A stretch of 64,000 bases of DNA from Fremontodendron californicum (lineage: Eukaryota; Streptophyta; Magnoliopsida; Malvales; Malvaceae), in contig JAULJL010000024.1 in NCBI GenBank assembly GCA_030761205.1, positions 22,314,126 to 22,378,125 on the forward strand, written 5' to 3'. Both the position numbers and the translations under genes were made by a program. Positions within the stretch are counted from its first letter, which is position 1, and every line of letters begins with the position of its first letter. The notes under the pieces are model-generated. The model ran no database searches. It saw only the letters and a list, made by a program, of their open reading frames with translations, and was not told the DNA's origin. Below, in pieces: positions 19,784-30,661 of the stretch.

Positions 19784-20146
19784 CTACCCACCCTTATTCA
19801 CATGGAACTTTTCAAAAGCTTGCTCGATCATTATGAGTACATCTTCTGAATTCTTTTCTCCGAATAGAAAACCAGCAGAGCAAAAGCTGTGAAGGATTGG
19901 TGGGAAAGTCATAGGCTCCCACTCAATATCCATACCCGCGAGACGGGCCATCCTCCTTTGTCGGTTCTTTTCAACTTGTTTCCTCTTCTCATGGGCCTTC
20001 AGCGGATACCCTAAGCCAAACCGGTCTTTCTTTTCCACTACTTCCATTGCTCGGGCCATCCCTTGAAGATATTTTCCAAGACCTTTTCCAACCCTGCAGC
20101 CCTTTCCCGCTGTAGTTCTTACTCCCAACCTTGTGTTCTTGGACAA
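19784..20146 (-). pseudogene. T2 G-patch-like domain downstream of protease
   Basis: Contains VGKGLGKYLQGMARAMEVV followed by KKDRFGLGY, which fits the G-patch pattern (GxGLGKxxQG...RxGLGY) of an RNA-binding glycine-rich domain. It is followed by WEPMTFPPILHSFCSAGFLFGE. The order protease then G-patch recalls betaretroviruses, where a G-patch follows the protease. T5 (59504-59990) and a decayed T4 copy (52340-52510) share it, so it belongs to the family. Confidence 0.7.
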
Positions 20147-20164
20147 CCTTGGTTTTGGAAATTT

Positions 20165-20998
20165 TCATCCTTTAGCGACAAAAATCGCATTTATGAACTC
20201 CAAAGATCGAAAGAAACATTCTACGGCATCTTCATTGGGTTCAACATAAGGAGATTCAGTAGATGCAGAGGCTATTATGTCCTCTTCTCCTGATACAGTG
20301 ACCAAACGCCCCTCCATCACAAATTTTAGCTTTTGGTGGAGAGATGAGGGTACAACCCCTGCTGAATATATCCACGACCTTCCCAACAAGCAATTATAGG
20401 ATGGATTAATATCCATGACCTGAAAGTTCATCGTATAGATGCATGGGCCTATCTCTAGAGGAACCTCAATACTTCCCATTACCTCTCTCCTGGTACCATC
20501 AAAAGCTCTGACTACTGTACAACTCGACAGCATATAAGAAATATCAATTGGCAACTTAGACAAGGTTGCCAGGGGCATTACATTTAATGAAGAACTATTA
20601 TCCAAAAGCACCCTTGGTAGAATATGCCCCTTGCAAGTGGTTGTTATGTGAAGAGCCTTTGTGGACCCAATACCATTGGGTGGTATTTCATCATAACTGA
20701 AATATATATGGTCATCTGCCGTAATGTTTCCCACTAGCCTGTCTAATTTTTCTACCAATATGTTGTTAGCCACATATGCCTGATTCAACACTCTCAACAG
20801 GGCATTTCTGTGTGGCTCCGAGTTTAATAGCAAAGATAAGATGGAGATTCTTGCTGGTTGGCATTGCAATTGCTTAACCACACTATACTCACTATGCTTT
20901 ATGAATTTTAAGAACTCGCAAGCCTCCTTCTCGTTCACCGGCTCTTTTACCTTGTTAACTGGGGTTGACCCCCTCTCTATTTCTTTTGACAAATCCAT
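20165..20998 (-). pseudogene. T2 aspartic protease region
   Basis: HILPRVLLDNSSSLNVMPLATLSKL is the retropepsin active-site region; the usual D-x-G-S is DNSS here, with Ser replacing the Gly kept in T5 (DNGSS). NCLLGRSWIYSAGVVPSSLHQKLKF is the C-terminal flap/ALIG-type region. The reading frame (277 residues) is otherwise open. The active-site change argues against function. Confidence 0.8.
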
Positions 20999-21043
20999 CT
21001 TAATATGGATTGGTTAAGCTATTTTCTTCCCTTTGTCTATTCC

Positions 21044-21484
21044 TCAATCCTTTCTTGTTGATCCCTGTTCAACAACCTTAGGAGCATAACACCTTCCACT
21101 TCGTGTTAAGTACCCCACACCTGTGATATCTTGCTGACTCGAAGACCCTGGCATAACCATGCTACAGTCATATTTCCATGGTGCAGCTTTGTTTTCCTTG
21201 TATGAAAAGGAAGAAGGCAAATCTATGATTAGCTTAGGCGCAATTTCTTCAACAACCGGAGTAGTCTTCTCTAGTTCATCATAATAGATGATCAAAGGTC
21301 TTCCTATCCCGTAGTCAGTCGCATTTTCAATAACCTCTACTTCATCCTCTATTTCTTCGTAAAATTGGGCTTCCTCCTCATCCATCATATTTCGGACTTT
21401 TGCCAAAAAATCTCCGCGTTCCTGTATGATATGACCTTTACATCCATGGAACGGGCACCAATCATCCACCTTGTTTGCAACCAT
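21044..21484 (-). pseudogene. T2 gag C-terminus/protease linker with CHC finger
   Basis: Opens with WCPFHGCKGH, a degenerate zinc-knuckle motif, followed by an acidic stretch and IGRPLIIYYDE. The sequence YLTRSGRCYAPKVVEQG before the protease is shared with T4 (53469 on) and T5. Confidence 0.65.
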
Positions 21485-22417
21485 TTAAACTGTCACCATT
21501 CTCCACCATTCTTGCTTTTACAATTTTGACCCATACTTCTATCATTGGAGTCTTGACTTCACTGACATGCCTTTTCAACCTTCTCTCTTCCCTGCTAATA
21601 CTGCATTTACCCGATTCTCAACATGATAGGGCAATGGATTTCCTGCTACATTCGACCCATTCCTTATCCCAAACTTCACCACCCAGTATTGATTAAACTT
21701 TGGACTTTCTTCTTAAAGGCAATACAGTCCTCAGTTGAATGCCCTTGAATCCCTGCATGATATGCACAGCTAACATTTGCGTTGTACCACCTTGGATATG
21801 GTGGTGTCAACGGTTTAAGGTATACAGATGAAACAAGTTTACTCTGCAATAGTTTGGGATATAGCTCACCATAGAAGGTAGGAATCGGATCAAATTGGAG
21901 TTTTTGATCATTCCTTGGTGATCGTTGATCATTGCATCTAGCACCTTGAGTGTTTGGGAAAGTGTTTCGGGGAAGGTTTATCTGTGGGGACACGCCAGAT
22001 GGAAAAGGTTGTTGTGGTATATTGGTATAGGGGAATATATTTTGGGTAAGGTGGTTCACATTGGGGTAGTACGAATTATACCCCGGGTAAGGTGTGTAGG
22101 GTGTAGGAGGTGCATAATATGTAAGAGAAGTATAGGGCCAAGGAGGTGTATACGGTGTAGGAGGTGCGTAGGGGTATTGATTGAAGCTAACTGCATGGGT
22201 CTCCTCTTTCTCCTTTGCAAGGAAAACCCTCTTCGGGGTAGCAAACTCACCACCTTCCATTTTCTCGTTCTTAATGGCCGACTCTATCATCTCCCCGGAT
22301 ATTACCATATCTGCAAAGTCCTTGGTGGCATTCCCCACCAGTTTATCATAATACCGTGCCTTCAAGATGTTGATAAAAGTATTGTAGTTTCTTTGCTAGT
22401 TAAAGGTGGTTGCACTT
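21485..22417 (-). pseudogene. T2 gag, C-terminal two thirds, cut by LARD-B
   Basis: 22365-21676 is open: capsid end (KARYYDKLVGNATKDFADMVISGEMIE), a proline/tyrosine repeat (PYTPP words, about residues 66-110) and a knuckle CAYHAGIQGHSTEDCIAFKKKVQ. It stops at a Trp/Ser position and continues out of frame to 21485. The N-terminal capsid is missing, because the LARD-B LTR begins after GGTTGCACTT at about 22417; T5 shows how the sequence should continue. Confidence 0.8.
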
Positions 22418-23875
22418 ATAAAATATACATTTTATGCCTTTCTACCTTTAGTTTTTGTTATGTTTTCGATCTTTATCTTGTTTACTTATAATATGTTTTT
22501 GAATTTTAGGTACAAAAAGGAGAATGAAGTCAAAAGATGTCAATAATGATGGTAAAGAGCTTACAAAATCATAATCACAAGATGGAAGAAGACTTGAGAG
22601 TCAAAAATATCAATTTCTGGTTGAAAAGCAATTAGGCAGATTTGACCTCTGGAGCTTGTTGTAAGGAAAACGTGATGTTAGAATCTTTATTTGAAGAAAC
22701 TTCCTTCTTGACTTTTGAATTGCACTTGATTATCTTTCCAACGATATATTATGGGCCCAAATCGGATAAGAAATGGGCATTCAAACTGGCGCTAGAAGAT
22801 CTCCCTAAAGAACCCTGCGGCCAGAAAAACCCTAATCGCAAATCTGAAAAGAAAAGAAGGCAAAAACGTGATTTTTCTACCTCCAGGCTTACTTGTGCGG
22901 CAAAGAATTATTCTCAGGGTTTTAAAGCTCTATAAATACCATCTTTTGAGCCACAAACTAGACATCTTTTGAGGAGACTCAAGGATCATTATTATTCTTC
23001 TTCTTCTTCTCCATTCTTTTATTTTTCTTTTTAGTTTTATGTATATATTATCTATGTCTATGTTATGCTAAACTTCTTTTGTTAAGGGTGATTTCAAAGC
23101 CCTAGACATGTTATGTAATTAATTTTCAGAATCTATCTATCATTGTTTTCTATCAAAGTTGCTTATGTTCTTCCATTAAAATTGTTCATGATGATGTTTT
23201 GATTTGTTTAGGTGGCCAACTAGATAAATCTTGATAATTGTCTAATGCTAGTTTAGGAGTCTTGATCTGTGTAATTGTCTTGATTTCCTAATCATAAGTA
23301 GCAATTTGTGATTAATGATTATGGTCAAGTTTTCAATAATTGCAAAGTGGAACATAACCTAAGTTGAACAATCCGAGCTTATGTGTTTGTTGCTTAGATC
23401 AGCCTATCTTTCTCATCATAAAGCTGCTATTAAATTGAACTTAGAGAGCTTATTCTAGGTTGTTTGATAGTTAGAGATTAAATAGAGAGCTTGTTCTATT
23501 TAACGACGAACTAAGGAAAGATTGGGATAACAGAGCTTGTTGTTATCTATGTTTGTTAACTTTGATAGTTGGTTGATATTGATAGATTTGAAATTGATTC
23601 TTAATGATGTCTAGTGGTGGAGAATGAAACCTTAACCATATTTCTCTCATATTTGATTTCTTATTTCTTACTTGCATCTTACTTTTATTGTTAACTTTAG
23701 TTTAAATCTGATTTCAAAATCCCCTTTTCTTTTATTGTTCTTGAATTTAAGTTTTAAACTATTAACTTATAAACTAAAACCCAATCCCTGAGGACTCGAC
23801 CCTTGCAAACTACTATACTTACAATTGATCTTTTTAGTGCAAGGTTAAATAAGATACACTCTTTTGGGTGCATCA
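22418..23875 (+). repeat. LARD-B 5' LTR
   Basis: Collinear with 26899-28379 from AAAATATACATTTTATGCC to GGGTGCATCA. It is 5'-truncated by about ten bases. TATAAATA at 22931-22938 is the likely core promoter. The open frame 22642-22935 recurs in the 3' LTR only because the LTRs are copies. Confidence 0.92.
22931..22938 (+). promoter_or_regulatory. TATA box in the LARD-B 5' LTR
   Basis: TATAAATA within AAAGCTCTATAAATACC; repeated in the 3' LTR at 27435-27442. Confidence 0.6.
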
Positions 23876-23881
23876 AGTTTT

Positions 23882-23899
23882 TGGCGCCGTTGCCGGGGA
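23882..23899 (+). other. LARD-B primer-binding site
   Basis: TGGCGCCGTTGCCGGGGA, six bases after the LTR end; tRNA-Asp type as in LARD-A. Confidence 0.88.
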
Positions 23900-24057
23900 T
23901 TGCTTTCATTAGTTTATTAGTTTATTGGTTTATTCTTATTTCTGTTCTAATTATTTACTTTCTTTTTTTTATATAGAAAATTAGTTTTTTTTTTCAGTTC
24001 TAATTAGTTTTATTTTCTTGTACATACAGGTTTTTCTTATCAAATTTTAAAAAAAAA

Positions 24058-24999
24058 ATGATGGAATTGAGCAATCTAACACTTGAAGAGTTGGTGGCAT
24101 ACATGAATATGGAGAATCAACAAGCCAATCTCACCTCCCTAGTTCAACAATTGGCCATGGGAGGATGTCAAGGCCATCAAGGGTTCCAAGACCAACAGTA
24201 TGATCATTACTCAAACACTTACCATGAGGGATGGTGGGATCATACTACTTATGGCTACTCGAAAAATTACCAAGAAGTAGATCCTTATGCCAATTACACT
24301 CATCCATCTAGCTTCAATCAATCATTGTCTCAAGAACTAGATCTTTTTCAACCACCACATATGACTCAAAACTCAGGTACTTCTTTAGAAGATCTTATCT
24401 ATTCTCTTGTTACTGATACTTTGCAATTTCAACAGGAAACAAGGACAAGCATACAGAGTTTGGAAAAGCAAATGAGCTAATTGGCTAGTAGTATGGTGGG
24501 ATGGGTAGCACAAAGATCTGAAGAACTCCCTGCCCAAACGATGATTAACCCAAAGGCGAATGCTACTATTGTGACCTTGAGGAATGAGGAACAAGATGAG
24601 GATGAGACAAAATTAGAGATGGATTATATTATTGAGGATAATGAAGCCACATATCCAAATAAGAGTATTTCGGCACTTGAGGTAACGTTTAAGGTTCCAC
24701 TTTTTACTAATGTTTCTTCTCCACCTTTTCCTAGTAGATTTGCAAAGTTCAAGGAGGAAGAACATGAACAACACATGCCGGAAACCTTAAACAACTTGTT
24801 TGTGGATTCCATTCAACAAGTATCAAAATATGCTCCATTCCTCGATGAGATATGCACCACAAAGGATGATGGAATAATACTTGTAATGGAGAATGCATCC
24901 ACTGTTGTGCAAAGAAAGCTTCCTCTCAAACGCATAAATTTGGGAAATTTCATGTATGAGCCTGACAAGCCTAAAATGCCAAGAAGGGGTGTTGGTTAG
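24058..24999 (+). pseudogene. LARD-B truncated Gag-like ORF with one in-frame stop
   Basis: Same protein as LARD-A 2989-3927: start MMELSNLTLEEL, Athila-type linker motifs LPAQTMINPKANATIVTL and PPFPSRFAKFKEEEHEQ, end MPRRGVG. A TAA at 24478-24480 replaces the CAA (Gln) of QMSQLASSM, a single C to T change; the frame is otherwise open on both sides. It is the least damaged gene in the plus-strand block. Read-through is possible but not indicated. Confidence 0.85.
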
Positions 25000-26880
25000 A
25001 TTCAAAACACTAACTCAAGTGTTAATTGGGAAGGCAGCCCAATTAAAGAAGAAATTGCCAACCTGCCATATTAAGATTTGCTTTCTCTTTCTCTTTCTTT
25101 TCCTTTTCCTTTTATTATTTTTATTTTTATTGTTTTTCCTTTTTCCTTTTATTTTTTATGTTTATTTGTTAATTTTTTATTTAGTATTTTAGGATTATTT
25201 AGGTTGCATGAGTTTGTTTTATTTTGAGTCTTAGTTATTTCTATTATTATGTTATTAGTTCTTTTCTCTTACACATGATTCTTTCATTTGGGTTAATAAC
25301 ATTACATTGAGGACAATGTAAGAATTAAGTGTGGGGGGAAGGATTTAGGATTTATTTTATTTTTGGCTATTATTTTTTTTATGAGTCTTTAATATTATTA
25401 TTATTATAATTTTTAGTGTGTTTTAGCTCATTTCCATACTATGATGAGATATGAATTGAATAGGTCTGAAACTGGTTATTAGTGAGAAGATTTTCATGAG
25501 AATTAAGCTTGATACTAATTTTTATGAGCCAATGTTGATATGATATGTTGATTGAGAAAGAAGTATGTTTAGACTTGAAATTGACTTGTATAATCATCCT
25601 TGTGAGTTTTGAGCCTATATGATTGATGCATTATACATATCAATCTAATTTCTTTCTTGAGTGTTCTTATGATTACATGTTTCTCTAGAACTTGCTTTAA
25701 ACCGTTTGAGACTATATTGATACATGTGATAACATGAATATGATAGAGGCATTAGGATTATAACCAGAGCCAAACAGCCATCCATTATTAATGTTCCAAG
25801 AGAACATCCCCCTAGTGAACCAATTTGAGCCTACATTGAAAAGCTATTTCATTGGTAACCACATCTTACACCTAGCCTAAACACATTTATATCTTTATCC
25901 TTGTTCTAAAGATGGACTAGAATGTTTGAGACATATTTCAAAGCAAGGGATACTTTCTAAATTTGGGTTAGAACAAAAGATAAGTGTGGGGGAGGAGAAA
26001 GGTAAAAGTCAAGAGAAAAAGAAAAGGGAACATTGTAAAAATACTTTCCCATGGAAAAAAATGAAAAAAAAAAATTGAATCATCTCTTGAACTTTTGGTT
26101 AAAGAAAAGAAAAAGAATGTTACAAGGTTGGTTAGAATGAAGTAAAGGCTCAACATGAAATATTCAGCCAATGTGTAAAGAATATTGAGAAAGTTTTATT
26201 TGCAAAATCTTATTTTGTCTCTAAATTCTACGAAGTCTTTGGAATGTTTGTGATATCTTTTCCTTTTTATTCTTTAACCACATTATTACCCCTTGGCCCC
26301 ATTACAACCTTGATTAAAGACCTCTTGATTTATGAAGTTGCATGATCTAAAAGTGGAGAATAGGTGGACAAGCAAGCATATGGTAGAACTATTTTCATGA
26401 GATTGATTGAGTGTAAACACTTTACCACTACTTTAAAGAGTGAAAATCATGAGAGTATCCCATGTGAGAAGTTGAGATTAAGTTTGAATATGCACTATTT
26501 TGATTGAAATATGTTATGTTAATATTGGCTTAACTCAAACTATTTACATTCAAGCAAGATTTTTTGTGAATTTCTTTAAGCTATTGATTAGTTTATAAGA
26601 CTTGTCCAATGATTATCTCTAATTTATATTGCAAGGATTAGTTGTAATTATTATTATTATTACTTTTAATTATTTTTAGTTTTTCTTATGTCTTCAATGT
26701 TTGTGGGTATCGTCCTAGTAAACCCTCACGAGACTAAACTCGTCCACTAGGGACACCTAGGGGTTTAAAGGCTTGTGTCACATGCTAAGTGCCACCGTGA
26801 TTTCCTACGAAAGTGGATTAGATTAGATTTTATTATTTTATTTTTATTTTTATTTTGTTTTGCTCGAGGACTAGCAAAAA
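25000..26880 (+). other. LARD-B 3' non-coding region with two internal G-run modules
   Basis: No gene seen. ACATTGAGGACAATGT (25304-25319, hairpin) is followed by AAGTGTGGGGGG (25327-25338); a second AAGTGTGGGGG is at 25982-25992. The block 26705-26815 (CCTCACGAGACTAAACTCG...GTGCCACCGTGATTTCCTACG) is GC-richer than its surroundings and may be structured RNA. The place where LARD-A holds its cargo is about 25385-25420. Confidence 0.7.
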
Positions 26881-26881
26881 G

Positions 26882-26898
26882 CTAAGTGTGGGGGTATT
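26882..26898 (+). other. LARD-B polypurine tract
   Basis: CTAAGTGTGGGGGTATT lies directly before the 3' LTR TGATAAGC and is the third copy of the AAGTGTGGGGG motif in the element. Confidence 0.7.
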
Positions 26899-28379
26899 TG
26901 ATAAGCTCATAAAATATACATTTTATGCCTTTCTACCTTTAGTTTTTGTTATGTTTTCGATCTTTATCTTGTTTACTTATAATATGTTTTTGAATTTTAG
27001 GTACAAAAAGGAGAATGAAGTCAAAAGATGTCAATAATGATGGTAAAGAGCTTACAAAATCATAATCACAAGATGGAAGAAGACTTGAGAGTCAAAAATA
27101 TCAATTTTTGGTTGAAAAGCACTTAGGCAGATTTGACCTCTGTAGCTTGTTGTAAGGAAAACGTGATGCTAGAATCTTTATTTGAAGAAACTTCCTTCTT
27201 GACTTTTGAATTGGACTTGATTATCTTTCCAACGATATATTATGGGCCCAAATCGGATAAGAAATGGGCATTCAAACGGGCGCTAGAAGATCTCCCTAAA
27301 GAACCCTGCGGCCAGAAAAACCCTAATCGCAAATCTGAAAATAAAAAAAAAGAAAAAAAAAAGGCAAAAACGTGATTTTTCTACCTCCAGGCTTACTTGT
27401 GCGGCAAAGACTTACTCTCAGGGTTTTAAAGCTCTATAAATACCATCTTTTGAGCCACAAACTAGACATCTTTTGAGGAGACTCAAGGATCATTATTATT
27501 CTTCTTCTTCTTCTCCATTCTTTTATTTTTATTTTTAGTTTTATGTATATATTATCTATGTCTATGTTATGCTAAACTTCTTTTGTTAAGGGTGATTTCA
27601 AAGCCCTAGACATGTTATGTAATTAATTTTCAGAATCTATCTATCATTGTTTTCTATCAAAGTTGCTTATGTTCTTCCATTAAAATTGTTCATGATGATG
27701 TTTTGATTTGTTTAGGTGGCCAACTAGATAAATCTTGATAATTGTCTAATGCTAGTTTAGGAGTCTTGATCCGTGTAATTGTCTTGATTTCCTAATCATA
27801 AGTAGCAATTTGTGATTAATGATTATGGTCAAGTTTTCAATAATTGCAAAGTTGAACATAACCTAGGTTGAACAATCCGAGCTTATGTGTTTGTTGCTTA
27901 GATCAGCCTATCTTTCTCATCATAAAGCTGCTATTAAATTGAACTTAGAGAGCTTATTCTAGGTTGTTTGATAGTTAGAGATTAAATAGAGAGCTTGTTC
28001 TATTTAATGACAAACTAAGGAAAGATTGGGATAACAGAGCTTGTTGTTATCTACGGTTGTTAACTTTGATAGTTGGTTGATATTGATAGATTTGAAATTG
28101 ATTCTTAATGATGTCTAGTGGTGGAGAATGAAACCTTAACCATATTTCTCGCATATTTGATTTCTTATTTCTTACTTGCATCTTACTTTTATTGTTAACT
28201 TTAGTTTAAATCTGATTTCAAAATCCCCTTTTCTTTTATTGTTCTTGAATTTAAGTTTTAAACTATTAACTTATAAACTAAAACCCAATCCCTGAGGACT
28301 CGACCCTTGCTAACTACTATACTTACAATTGATCTTTTTAGTGCAAGGTTAAATAAGATACACTCTTTTGGGTGCATCA
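26899..28379 (+). repeat. LARD-B 3' LTR (1481 bp)
   Basis: TGATAAGCTCATAAAATATAC to GGGTGCATCA, complete with TG..CA ends. The sequence continues into a Tat LTR at 28380. Confidence 0.93.
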
Positions 28380-30661
28380 GTCTAGGTTTCATTAGCATTG
28401 CCATGCATTTCATGTATCTTAGACCTAGGTTGCATTAATTGCCATGCAAGTTCATTTTAGGTCTAGGCCATATTCTCTATGCCATGCATTTTTCATACCA
28501 TTTAGGTTTTAAATCATGCATTTCATGCATTCAATTTGTTGTATGTTCATGCATTTCATGTCATGCCACATGATTTATGACTTAGGCCAATCAATGGCTC
28601 AAAGTCATGCTCACTTGAGCATACTTGTGCAAAATTAAAGAGTTGTCAAATTGATTATTCTACCTTTGTGATTTTTTTACTTAGCCAATTTTTGTCCAAG
28701 TGTTTAGAAGTTTTAGCTACTGTTTGTAGGTCATTAAGAGAGTCTCCAATATTTTTACTTTGTTTTTTAAATAATTTTATCAAATGCAAAAAAATATGTT
28801 TTGGCAAAACAGTTTTCACCTAGTTTTTGAACTTTCTCGATTTTTCTAGGAAGTTATCTTTGATCAGAAAATTAAGAAAAAAATTTCCCATGTAATTTTA
28901 CATGTTTGAGTCTCTAGTATTTGTTTTAGATTTTTTTGAATTTTTAAAAATAGGTTAAAAAATCGTGTTTTAGAACTGGACGGTAGAGTCAGATCTGAAT
29001 TTGAGGGAAAATCATTTTTCTGTTGTGGCTAAGTTAATTAGAGAGGGCTGATTAGGAAATTTAGCTACTGCCTTAGGGTAGTTTCTAGGCTATTTTAAAC
29101 TTAAAAAATGATTTTATAGAACTCGGGTCAAGGGTGGTCAAGTTTGGGATTTTAAACTTAGGAAATTAGAGCCATTTTTAAATGGTTTGACTAGGGTTTT
29201 AATCTTCATCCAAGTTTTTTTCAAAATTGGTTTCAAACAAATCATAAAGTATTTTGATTTTAGAAAATTTAATTTGATATATTTTCCTAAGGTAGCCGGA
29301 TATCTTTTTAGATATACGGACTTCCTTAACTAAAGGAAAAAATACACTTTCATGCATTGCATTTTCCAAATTCATGCATATTGTATAATATATGATTTTT
29401 TTGCTATGATAATTTCTATGGTATTGTTATTATTTTGATTTATATTTTATGGTGTCATGTTGTTTCTTATATGATTTTGAATATTTCATGTTATCCTATG
29501 CTTTTTATTTAGTCATTTATTTTTGTCACATTATTTAGCATATACTATGTTCATGCATTATTATTTTTATTTTATTTTCATGCATATTTCATGATAACAT
29601 TATTTTATGTCATGTCATTCCATGTCACTTAGATCCTATTCCATGTCATTTAAATTATATTATTTAGAATATGCCATGTCATTTAAATTATGCCATATGA
29701 TTTACATTTGCCATGTCATTTAAATCATTTTATTCCATTTAGAATATACCATGTTACTTAGGTTATTTCCTTTCATATAGAATAAATTATGTCACTTAGG
29801 ATATTTCATTTCATTTAGGATATTTCATTTCATTTAGAATATTATTTTATTTAAATCATTTCATTTCATTTAGAATATGCTATGCCATTTGAATTATATC
29901 ATATCATTTAGGTTGCATTATTATCCAGACTTTGCTATGTCATTTTATTTATGTCACACATATTAATTTTCATATTCATATTATGGTTTTCAATAAAATA
30001 AAGATATTCCCAAGTTAAAATAATTCATGAGTTCTCTGTCGGGTTTGCTGGGGAGGATATCATCCATTATCATTAATAACGGAATATCTTCTTTAAAACG
30101 AAAAGGATTCAAAAAAATTTCCAAAGTAATAAAACTTTCTATATTTTTCCACGTTTGTCGGGAAATATACGAAAATTTTGAATTAATAAATTTCGAATTA
30201 TTTTTAATTAAAAAATGGAATTATTTTTCCTTAAATTGGGAATTAATTTAAAATACAAAATTTAAAATCGACTTTTTACCGAGACTTGAGATAATACACG
30301 ATGAATAAGATACTGTTTTCTACGGGCGTTGTGGGGGTGCTAATCCTTCCCCGCACGTAACCGAGTCCCGAACCTGATTCTTCAATTTTCTCTGGTTTAT
30401 AACGCAGACTTGAAATTGGTTTTAAAAATATTTTAATTAATTTTAAAATATTTTACAAAACCGATTTTAATAGGTGACCAATCACACATAGCTAAAAAAA
30501 AGATTGGTGGCAACTCCATGTCTTTTTCAAGGTCATTTTCAAAACCTTCATTTTTCAAAAGGAATTAAGTCGACTTTTCCTCGATTTTTTTTAAATGTCA
30601 CACTTAACGAATAATAAAGTCTTGCGATGAGACTTGTTTTTTTTTTTTTAGGGTTGCGACA
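28380..30661 (+). repeat. T3 5' LTR, 3' portion
   Basis: Homologous to 37430-39679 and, reversed, to 10210-12600 and 41100-43300. It ends GGGTTGCGACA. Contains irregular CATTTAGAATATGCCATG words (29600-29940). No gene. Confidence 0.85.

Larger units (their letters stand above)
15700..22417 (-). mobile_element. Tat/Ogre-type element T2, pol and partial gag
   Basis: Minus-strand order is gag, protease, G-patch-like, RT, RNase H, archaeal-type RNase H, integrase, 3'UTR. The 3' part is cut by T1 at 15699/15700 and the gag is cut by LARD-B at about 22417. ORF1 and both LTRs are not present. Confidence 0.85.
22418..28379 (+). mobile_element. LARD-B: non-autonomous LTR retroelement without cargo
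   Basis: 5' LTR 22418-23875, PBS, broken Gag-like ORF, about 1.9 kb of non-coding sequence, PPT, 3' LTR 26899-28379. By eye the LTRs differ at roughly 20 positions plus indels, about 1.4%, so this is a fairly young insertion. The 5' LTR lacks the first ten or so bases (TGATAAGCTC). The left flank is T2 gag and the right flank is a T3 LTR, so no target duplication can be seen and a deletion is likely at the left junction. Confidence 0.9.

Noticed and set aside
22642..22935. 97-codon ORF in the LARD-B LTR
   Set aside because: Recurs at 27133 only because LTRs are copies, frame-shifted there by an A-run indel, upstream of the TATA box, and with no known domain.
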